Source of the DNA: Xylanimonas cellulosilytica
Lineage (GTDB): Bacteria; Actinomycetota; Actinomycetes; Actinomycetales; Actinomycetaceae
Direction: 5' to 3'
DNA: 50,476 nucleotides
Assembly: GCA_001072465.1 (NCBI GenBank)
Contig: JVKM01000056.1
Coordinates: forward strand, 159,390-209,865
Shown here: positions 42,821 to 48,928 of the stretch, in pieces
How positions within the stretch are numbered: position 1 is the first letter of the stretch
Layout: every line of letters begins with the position of its first letter
Position numbers and translations under genes: made by a program
Notes under the pieces: generated by a model
The model's database searches: none
What the model was told of the DNA's origin: nothing
What the model saw: only the letters and a program-made list of their open reading frames with translations

Positions 42821-44932
42821 TTACAGGCCGCGGGGATTGCGCAGGATGAACGAGGTGCGCGGCCCGACGTGCACGATGTCGCCCGAGTGGTACTCGTCGC
42901 GATCATCGTCACCAGCCGTGTCGACGACGGTGTGCCAGATGTGCCCATACTTCGCGTCAGGGAGCGTGAAGTCGACCGGCTCGGGAGCGGCGTTGAGCAG
43001 CAGTAGGAAATCGTCGTCGAGGATGCGGCGACCGTTCGCGTCGGGCTCACGGATGGCATCGCCGTTGTAGAAGACCATCGTCGAGCGCGCCCACGGCTGG
43101 TTCCATTCCTCTTCCGTCATGTGCGTGCCCGCCGGGGTGAACCATTCGATCTCGCCGAGCTCGGACTCACCGCCGCGCTGCGCGGGCCCTTCTAGGAATC
43201 GCCGGCGGCGCATCACGGGGTGATCGCGGCGCAGGTGGATGAGATGCCGGGTGAAACGCAGGAGCTTGTAGTCGTGCTCGTCTAGATCCCAGTTGATCCA
43301 CGAGAGCTCGTTGTCCTGGCAGTACACGTTGTTGTTGCCCCGCTGGGTGCGGCCCAGCTCGTCGCCGTGAGCGATCATCGGCACACCCTGCGAGAACATG
43401 AGGGTCGTCAGGAAGTTGCGCTGCTGACGGTAGCGCAGCTCGATGATTTCCTCGTCATCCGTGTCGCCCTCGACGCCGCAGTTCCACGAACGGTTGTCGT
43501 TCGCGCCGTCCGCCCCACCCTCGAGGTTCGCCTCGTTGTGCTTCTCGTTGTAGGACACGAGATCGCGCAGCGTGAAGCCATCGTGGGCGATGACAAAGTT
43601 GATGGAGGCCATGGGCTTGCGGCCGGTGGTTCCGTACAGGTCGGACGAGCCGGCCAGACGGGAGGCGAAGTCGGGGAGCGAGGAGAACTCGCCGCGCCAG
43701 AAATCGCGCACCGTGTCACGATACCTGCCGTTCCACTCGGACCACAGGGGAGGGAAGCCACCAACCTGGTAGCCGTCCGCACCCACGTCCCACGGCTCCG
43801 CGATGAGCTTGACCTGCGAGACCACGGGGTCCTGATGGATGAGATCGAAGAAAGCGGACAGTCGGTCGACCTCGGCGAACTGGCGAGCCAGGGTGGAGGC
43901 GAGGTCAAAGCGGAAGCCGTCCACGTGCATCTCCGTCACCCAGTAGCGCAGCGAGTCCATGATGAGCTGAAGGACCTGCGGAGAGCTCATGAGGAGGGAG
44001 TTGCCCGTGCCCGTTGTGTCGAAGTAGTGTTGGCGATCTCCGTCGACGAGGCGGTAGTACGAGGGATTGTCGATGCCGCGGAAGGACAGAGTCGGGCCCA
44101 TGTGGTTGCCCTCTGCCGTGTGGTTGTAGACGACGTCGAGGATGACCTCGATGTTAGCCGCGTGCAGGGCCTTCACCATGGCCTTGAACTCAGACACCTG
44201 TGCGCCGGGGTCCTTCGTCGCTGCGTAACCGTTGTGCGGGGCGAAGTAGCCGATCGTGTTGTAGCCCCAGTAGTTCGACAATCCCTTGGCCTGGAGCGTC
44301 GTATCGTTCGTGAACTGCTGGATCGGCATGAGCTCGACCGTGGTGATACCGAGCTTCGTCAGGTGCTCGATGATCGCCGGGTGCGCCATGCCGGCGTAGG
44401 TGCCGCGCAACTCCTCCGGGATCTCTGGGTGGCGCATCGTCATGCCCTTGATGTGGGCCTCGTAGATGATCGACTCGGAGTAGTCGTGTCCCGGGCTGCG
44501 ATCCCCCTCCCAGTCGAAGAAGGGGTTGACGACGACGGAGTGCATTGTCGCGTCGGCGGAGTCACCGCCCTTGAGCGTGAGGGGATCGTCGGCCTGATAG
44601 GAGAGGAGGTCGAGAGAATCCTTCAGCTGGCCCTCGATCGCCTTTGCGTAGGGGTCAAGAAGGAGCTTCGAAGGGTCACAACGCAAACCGTTCCGAGGAT
44701 CCCAGGGACCGTCGATGCGGTAGCCGTAACGCTGGCCGGCCCGCACCTGTGGAACGTAGACGTGCCACACGTAGGCATCGACCTCCGTCATGGGGATGCG
44801 CATTTCATTGAGGTCGTCGTCCAAGAGGCACAGCGTCACAGACGTTGCGACCGAGGAGTAGATCGCGAAGTTCGTTCCGGTTCCGTCAAAAGTGGCACCC
44901 AGGGGGTAGGCCTTGCCAGGTCGCGTTTCCAT
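42821..44932 (-). CDS. glgX: Glycogen debranching enzyme GlgX
   Basis: A GH13 alpha-1,6-glucosidase that removes limit-dextrin branches during glycogen breakdown. The 703 residues comprise an N-terminal CBM48 domain (PLGATFDGTGTNFAIYSS) followed by the (beta/alpha)8 barrel. Conserved region I is DVVYNHTAEG, region II DGFRFDLAS (nucleophile Asp about 343), region III AEPWDVG (Glu about 378) and region IV FVIAHDGFTLRDLVSYNEKHN (Asp about 447). ATG 44932 begins METRPGKAYPLGATF, the usual start. It stands alone on the minus strand, with no glgP, glgB or glgC nearby. The 112 nt after its stop contain the promoter of the DUF3000 operon. Confidence 0.95.
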   Translation of the reverse strand: METRPGKAYPLGATFDGTGTNFAIYSSVATSVTLCLLDDDLNEMRIPMTEVDAYVWHVYVPQVRAGQRYGYRIDGPWDPRNGLRCDPSKLLLDPYAKAIEGQLKDSLDLLSYQADDPLTLKGGDSADATMHSVVVNPFFDWEGDRSPGHDYSESIIYEAHIKGMTMRHPEIPEELRGTYAGMAHPAIIEHLTKLGITTVELMPIQQFTNDTTLQAKGLSNYWGYNTIGYFAPHNGYAATKDPGAQVSEFKAMVKALHAANIEVILDVVYNHTAEGNHMGPTLSFRGIDNPSYYRLVDGDRQHYFDTTGTGNSLLMSSPQVLQLIMDSLRYWVTEMHVDGFRFDLASTLARQFAEVDRLSAFFDLIHQDPVVSQVKLIAEPWDVGADGYQVGGFPPLWSEWNGRYRDTVRDFWRGEFSSLPDFASRLAGSSDLYGTTGRKPMASINFVIAHDGFTLRDLVSYNEKHNEANLEGGADGANDNRSWNCGVEGDTDDEEIIELRYRQQRNFLTTLMFSQGVPMIAHGDELGRTQRGNNNVYCQDNELSWINWDLDEHDYKLLRFTRHLIHLRRDHPVMRRRRFLEGPAQRGGESELGEIEWFTPAGTHMTEEEWNQPWARSTMVFYNGDAIREPDANGRRILDDDFLLLLNAAPEPVDFTLPDAKYGHIWHTVVDTAGDDDRDEYHSGDIVHVGPRTSFILRNPRGL

Positions 44933-45017
44933 ACCGACAAGCCTCGCACGAATATGGACTGATGGGCGATAATCCGCCCGAAAATGAGCGTGTGACTTGG
45001 ATAACGGGGGTTTGGTT

Positions 45018-45047
45018 TTGCGTTCTGGCCAGATCTTCTGTTAAGGT
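45018..45047 (+). promoter_or_regulatory. Promoter of the tRNA cluster
   Basis: TTGCGT, an 18-nt spacer and TAAGGT end 38 nt before the first tRNA-Gly. The position fits transcription of the five tRNAs as one unit ending at the 45544-45571 terminator. Confidence 0.45.
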
Positions 45048-45085
45048 TTTACCCGTTGCGAAGAACGGTTGACGTTCTGAGAAAC

Positions 45086-45158
45086 GCGGATGTGGCTCAG
45101 TTGGTAGAGCATCACCTTGCCAAGGTGAGGGTCGCGGGTTCGAGTCCCGTCATCCGCT
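45086..45158 (+). tRNA. tRNA-Gly(GCC), copy 1
   Basis: A 73-nt cloverleaf with acceptor stem GCGGATG/CATCCGC, anticodon stem-loop CACCTTGCCAAGGTG giving GCC, and T-loop GTTCGAG. CCA is not encoded. Identical to copy 2 at 45288. Confidence 0.97.
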
Positions 45159-45159
45159 C

Positions 45160-45231
45160 GGGCGATTGGCGCAGCGGGAGCGCGCTTCCCTGACACGGAA
45201 GAGGTCACTGGTTCGATCCCAGTATCGCCCA
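45160..45231 (+). tRNA. tRNA-Val(GAC)
   Basis: Acceptor stem GGGCGAT/ATCGCCC, anticodon loop CTGACAC giving GAC, T-loop GTTCGAT. It follows tRNA-Gly copy 1 by 1 nt. CCA is not encoded. Confidence 0.96.
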
Positions 45232-45287
45232 CGGTCATCCTGGTAACAGGATTGGCGGGCTATAGCCCGGCCGCACAAGCGGTTCAC

Positions 45288-45360
45288 GCGGATGTGGCTC
45301 AGTTGGTAGAGCATCACCTTGCCAAGGTGAGGGTCGCGGGTTCGAGTCCCGTCATCCGCT
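45288..45360 (+). tRNA. tRNA-Gly(GCC), copy 2
   Basis: Same 73-nt sequence as copy 1, anticodon GCC. The 56-nt spacer before it contains the palindrome GGGCTATAGCCC and other short hairpins, possibly processing signals. Confidence 0.97.
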
Positions 45361-45394
45361 CTCAATCGGGAATCCACTCGATCCCATTGGGTGT

Positions 45395-45465
45395 GGTGGG
45401 TTGGCCGAGAGGCGAGGCAGCGGCCTGCAAAGCCGTATACACGGGTTCGAATCCCGTACCCACCT
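45395..45465 (+). tRNA. tRNA-Cys(GCA)
   Basis: A 71-nt cloverleaf with acceptor stem GGTGGGT/ACCCACC, anticodon loop CTGCAAA giving GCA, and the U73 discriminator expected for tRNA-Cys. CCA is not encoded. Confidence 0.96.
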
Positions 45466-45466
45466 C

Positions 45467-45538
45467 GGGCGATTGGCGCAGGGGTAGCGCGCTTCCTTCA
45501 CACGGAAGAGGTCACTGGTTCGATCCCAGTATCGCCCA
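45467..45538 (+). tRNA. tRNA-Val(CAC)
   Basis: Acceptor stem GGGCGAT/ATCGCCC, anticodon loop TTCACAC giving CAC. Its body closely matches tRNA-Val(GAC), differing mainly around the anticodon and D-loop. The following bases CCA (45539-45541) read as an encoded 3' CCA. Confidence 0.95.
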
Positions 45539-45543
45539 CCAGT

Positions 45544-45571
45544 AAGTCGGATCAGATGATCCGGCTTTTTT
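45544..45571 (+). terminator. Rho-independent terminator of the tRNA cluster
   Basis: An 11-bp stem (AAGTCGGATCA with TGATCCGGCTT, including G-U pairs) and a GA loop are followed by a run of T, just after tRNA-Val(CAC). A canonical intrinsic terminator. Confidence 0.92.
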
Positions 45572-45680
45572 GTTTATCAAGCTCTCGTCGTTTGTTGGCG
45601 GGAGCTTTTCTGTTTGCGTTCTGTTGGAGTCGGCGTATGGCGGCGCAGTTTGCCGAGGCGTACTAGCTGCCTGTGTTCCT

Positions 45681-45898
45681 CGCCGCGCACGTGGGCCCGC
45701 TATTGCGAGCCTAGGCCCGCTATTGCGAGCCTAGGCCCGCTAATGCGCACGTGGGCCTGATGCCTCGCGCGTTAACCCGATGACATGCAGGCGGGCCCGA
45801 TGATATGCGCGTGGGCAGCGCCGCCCACGCGCATATCTAGAGGATTACGTGCGTATCAAGGGGTTCACGCGCATATTCAGCGGTTCGCGTGCGAGCTA
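45681..45898. repeat. 20-bp phased degenerate repeat array, direct then inverted
   Basis: Seven consecutive 20-bp units fill 45681-45820, consensus about TNATATGCGCGTGGGCCCGA. Units 2 and 3 (45701-45720, 45721-45740) are identical. After the seventh unit the orientation flips: four inverted units occupy 45819-45898 at the same 20-bp spacing. The junction is a perfect 15-bp palindrome, GATATGCGCGTGGGC (45802-45816) against its complement (45823-45837), loop AGCGCC. No open reading frame spans it convincingly and there is no spacer/repeat pattern like CRISPR. The array is in noncoding DNA between the tRNA terminator and the surface-protein genes. Confidence 0.85.
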
Positions 45899-46001
45899 CA
45901 CGCCAGGCCGGGTGCTGTTGTGCCCAACAAGCAGACCGCCTCAGCGGCAATACGCCGAAGCGCGGGTCCTCATGCTGCAAAACCCCAGCCATTACCCCTG
46001 G

Positions 46002-46058
46002 TGTCATGCTCCCTCACTGGCGTCATGCTGCCTCGCTGGTGCAGTGCTGCCCGGCTAG
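46002..46058. repeat. Three tandem 19-bp degenerate repeats
   Basis: Units at 46002-46020, 46021-46039 and 46040-46058 share the core TCATGCTNCCTCNCTGG; the first two are nearly identical, the third is diverged. The period is exactly 19 bp. Confidence 0.6.
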
Positions 46059-46157
46059 GCGCAGTTTAATGCTGGTGATACGTCGTTGGCGATGACGGGG
46101 GACGTTATGGTCGGCCGGCTCTGCGACGAGGCTTGTGGTGGATGAGGTGTTACACCC

Positions 46158-46242
46158 GATCGGGAAGATTCAACCCATTCTGATCGGGTGGAATCTTCCC
46201 TAACGGGTTGAATGCTCCCGATCAGGTGGAATCTTCGTGCTG
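46158..46242. repeat. 19-bp repeats, one inverted plus three direct copies
   Basis: An inverted copy at 46158-46176 reads, on the other strand, GGGTTGAATCTTCCCGATC. Direct copies follow at 46186-46204, 46205-46223 and 46224-46242, consensus GGGTKGAATCTTCCCNATC. The inverted copy and the first direct copy can pair as a long hairpin around ATTCTGATC. Confidence 0.65.
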
Positions 46243-46679
46243 GGCGCTTCCTGTTTGAGGCGCAGCGGCGCGAGCGTGCTAGCCCAACGACACGGTTCTC
46301 GACTATGTCAGGCGCCAAACCACGACCAATGCGTTTTGTCCTATACCCCGTCTGTTATCGGGTGGTCGCCTCTCAGTGCGAGCCTCGGGCTTCTGCGTCG
46401 CGTGGGAGACCTCTGCTGCTCGAGCGTTTACTGAACGAGTGGTGAGTTTGTCGGACCTGTGTGGCTATTCTTCGATCTCTGGACGACACGCCCGAGTAAC
46501 AAATTTTGTCAGTTTATAAATTAGTCCTACAAATTGGCGACGTTTGCTTTTGTCGCTCGTGTTAGTTGCTGTCCCTGGGGAACTAATAGCTCTGATTCTT
46601 GACCAAATTGCAGGTGATTGGCATAAACTGGTGCGGTATGCGGCGACGCCGTCGCACATCCCGTTGACAGGAGTTTTCT
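46243..46679 (+). other. Noncoding leader region of the first surface-protein gene
   Basis: No gene is visible. The GC content drops after about 46480. A promoter is proposed at 46599-46627: TTGACC, a 17-nt spacer and CATAAA. The ribosome binding site CAGGAG (before TTTTCT-ATG) matches the one of the second surface gene, GACAGGAGTTTT in both. Confidence 0.5.
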
Positions 46680-48308
46680 ATGGCTGCCCTGAAGCGCCGT
46701 CACTTCGGTGTTCTTCTTGCGACTTTCGCATTGGTTATGAGTTTCTTTGGCCTGGCACAGTTTGTTGGAGCTCAGGCTCCTGCGTCCGCGGCTCCCCTGA
46801 GCTGCCCCGAGCCGACTACGAATGTGAGCAACAAGGTCACCTTGGATTGGGACAATGCTCAGCTTGTCGACCATGCTGGCCGTGAGACCAAGGCCGTGGG
46901 CGACTGGTGGGACCTCGGTATCAAGCTGCCGTGGAAGACCGACGGTCGCGTGAAGGCCGGCGACTACTTCACCTACGACGCCTCGATCGTGAACTCGGCG
47001 ACGGGGGAGAGCGTCCTTCGTCCGAACGTTGCTCGTAAGTTTGAGGTCATCTCCAACAATGGCGTCGTCGTCGGCTGCGGTACCTGGGGTGCTGATGGCA
47101 TGGTGACCGTCGTTTTCAACGAGAAGGTTGAGTCTGCCGCGCAGTGGTATGGCCATGTGTCCACCAACGGCCTGACCCACTACACCGGTCCTGGCGGTGA
47201 GAAGTACACGGTCAAGCTCGGCAAGAAGGTCGAGCGCGAGATCGACATGCTGCGCCGCACTCCCGGCGTGCCTCGCTACCAGAAGGACGGCTGGCTGAAC
47301 CTCGCCGAGGATAAGGACGGCGACGAGAACAAGGCCATCATGTGGCGCGTTGTCTTCCCCGCCGGCGACAAGGCTGTGACCGGTGCGTCGATCGTCGACG
47401 AGGTCCCTGCGGGCTCCAACTGGAGCTTTAACTGCGACGTTGTCAATGAATACACGAAGAACCACACCTACCTGGTGACCGACCCGACCACCTCCGAGGG
47501 CCTCCGTCAGGACAACGACACGTCGAAGGGCGCTTTCGGCGCTGCCGCGCAGGTCGAGTGCTCCTCCTCCAAGGTGACCGTTACGCTCGCTGAGATTCCT
47601 GCGAACCAGTCCGCCATCATCCTGCTTCCCGCCCGCATCGAGGGTGCGAAGCGCGCTGGTGACGTCGTGGGTGTCTTCTCCAACACCGTCAACTTCAACG
47701 TTCCTGGTGGCAAGGTCGTTGAGCCCATTACGAAGACCCTCCACTACGGTGCGGCCGCCGACGCGTATGCCCACCAGACCTTCTCCGTGACCAAGAAGGT
47801 CGAGGGTGACCTGCCCGAGTCCGCACAGGACCTCGAGTACCCGCTGACGATCACGCTGAAGAATGACGCCGATCCCTCGGTGAATAAGACCTTCGAGGCC
47901 TCTGTTAAGGCTGGCGAGACCTACACGTACCCCACGTCTCTGCCGCTGGGAACCGTGGTGACGGTTTCGGAGGGTGACCTGCCCGCCGGTGTGGGCATTA
48001 CCTGGAACGACGGCGCGAGCCGCGTCTTCGAGGCCGCCGACGGCGTGACCCTCTCGGCAGACAACCGCGAGGCTACCTTCACGCTCAGCGATGATCAGGT
48101 CTACTCGCTGACCCTCACCAATGTCCTGGCTCCGACCCCGACCCCGTCGGCCACGCCTTCGACTCCCGCCCCGACCCCCTCGGCAACCCCTTCGCCCGCT
48201 CCGCAGCTGGCCAAGACCGGTACCGATGCGGCAGGCCTGGGTGTCCTGGCCGGAATCGTCGCGATCGCGGGCCTGTCTCTCGTGGCGGCCAAGCGTCGTA
48301 GCCACTGA
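46680..48308 (+). CDS. LAXTG-anchored surface protein with DUF5979-like domain
   Basis: A 542-residue secreted protein. A signal peptide (basic n-region KRRH, hydrophobic core, cleavage near SAA) covers about 1-38. The extracellular part has Ig-like adhesin regions with four cysteines (SCPEP, VVGCGTW, FNCDVV, VECSSS). A DUF5979-like CnaB-type repeat (FSVTKKVEGDLPESAQ.., then TVSEGDLPAGVGITW) lies at about 370-460. A Pro/Thr-rich linker, the sortase motif LAKTG (510-514), a membrane helix and KRRSH form the anchor. LAXTG is the class E/D type used by high-GC Gram-positives. The next gene is a paralogue. A fibrillar adhesin or pilin-like role is likely; no ligand can be named. Confidence 0.88.
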   Translation: MAALKRRHFGVLLATFALVMSFFGLAQFVGAQAPASAAPLSCPEPTTNVSNKVTLDWDNAQLVDHAGRETKAVGDWWDLGIKLPWKTDGRVKAGDYFTYDASIVNSATGESVLRPNVARKFEVISNNGVVVGCGTWGADGMVTVVFNEKVESAAQWYGHVSTNGLTHYTGPGGEKYTVKLGKKVEREIDMLRRTPGVPRYQKDGWLNLAEDKDGDENKAIMWRVVFPAGDKAVTGASIVDEVPAGSNWSFNCDVVNEYTKNHTYLVTDPTTSEGLRQDNDTSKGAFGAAAQVECSSSKVTVTLAEIPANQSAIILLPARIEGAKRAGDVVGVFSNTVNFNVPGGKVVEPITKTLHYGAAADAYAHQTFSVTKKVEGDLPESAQDLEYPLTITLKNDADPSVNKTFEASVKAGETYTYPTSLPLGTVVTVSEGDLPAGVGITWNDGASRVFEAADGVTLSADNREATFTLSDDQVYSLTLTNVLAPTPTPSATPSTPAPTPSATPSPAPQLAKTGTDAAGLGVLAGIVAIAGLSLVAAKRRSH

Positions 48309-48350
48309 TGACGATGAACCCCTGAGGTGTATGAGTACCTGAGGGTACAC

Positions 48351-48389
48351 AGTGGGTGGGATGAGCAATGCTCATCCCACCCACTTTTT
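48351..48389 (+). terminator. Rho-independent terminator of the first surface-protein gene
   Basis: A 17-bp perfect stem (48351-48367 with 48369-48385) and T-run to 48389 lie 42 nt after the stop codon. It separates the two paralogues into independent transcripts. Confidence 0.92.
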
Positions 48390-48928
48390 GTACATGCTTC
48401 CTTCGCAGGGGATTATCCCCGTGAGATGGGGGCATGGGGGCGTGCGGACAAAAGTCCTGTCAAAAGATGAGTGGGTGAAAATCCTTCTGTCAATGCCGCA
48501 CGGGGGAGTGGTGGACTATGTTGTCGTAGCTCATCGTGTGCGGTTGCTTGTGATGCTTATTCTGGCTTGTCGGAGCCATTTGGTGTTGATGCCCAGCGCT
48601 GGGTCGCGCGTGAAATGAAAGCGGGTGGCTCATGGTCGCGTGAGGTGCAAATGGATAATCTCGGTCAGAAATGTGATGAAGCGCATCATTTTGAAAAATC
48701 CGCATTTTTGCTGGTCAAATGCGTTTGACCTGCTGTGCAGGAAATTAAATTGGGTTAATTACAGAGTCGTTTTTTGCTCTCTATATGTGCAGGTTAAGGT
48801 GGTTTGACAACGAAATTTTATTTGAATAGTTTTCTGCTAATTCTCTGATTGGTGCTCTTTTTGCTTCGTTACTCTATAATTATGTGCTTGAGGCGATCCC
48901 GTCTCATGTCCATCGACAGGAGTTTTTT
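48390..48928 (+). other. AT-richer noncoding region upstream of the second surface-protein gene
   Basis: About 540 nt with no convincing gene. After about 48640 the GC content falls well below its surroundings, with T/A runs. It holds a near-consensus promoter (48804-48832) and a second perfect TATAAT -10 at 48875-48880. Confidence 0.6.
48804..48832 (+). promoter_or_regulatory. Promoter of the second surface-protein gene
   Basis: Perfect TTGACA, a 17-nt spacer and TAGTTT. A second candidate -10 (TATAAT, 48875-48880) has only a weak -35. Leader length from the first would be about 90 nt. Confidence 0.65.

Noticed and set aside
45041-45377. Minus-strand short frames across the tRNA genes
   Set aside because: They are the well-known spurious translations of tRNA antisense (DDGTRTRDPHLGKV-type) and overlap five good cloverleaves.
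45681-45898. Possible CRISPR array
   Set aside because: Units abut with no spacers, the orientation flips, and no cas genes are present.
45539-46679. Insertion sequence or integrated element next to the tRNAs
   Set aside because: No transposase or integrase and no direct repeat of a tRNA 3' end was found in the noncoding region.
46527-48368. Long minus-strand frame opposite the first surface protein
   Set aside because: The plus-strand product has signal peptide, sortase motif and paralogue; the minus frame has none.
48352-48618. Small frame after the terminator of the first surface gene
   Set aside because: It starts inside the terminator hairpin and has no ribosome binding site or recognisable domain.
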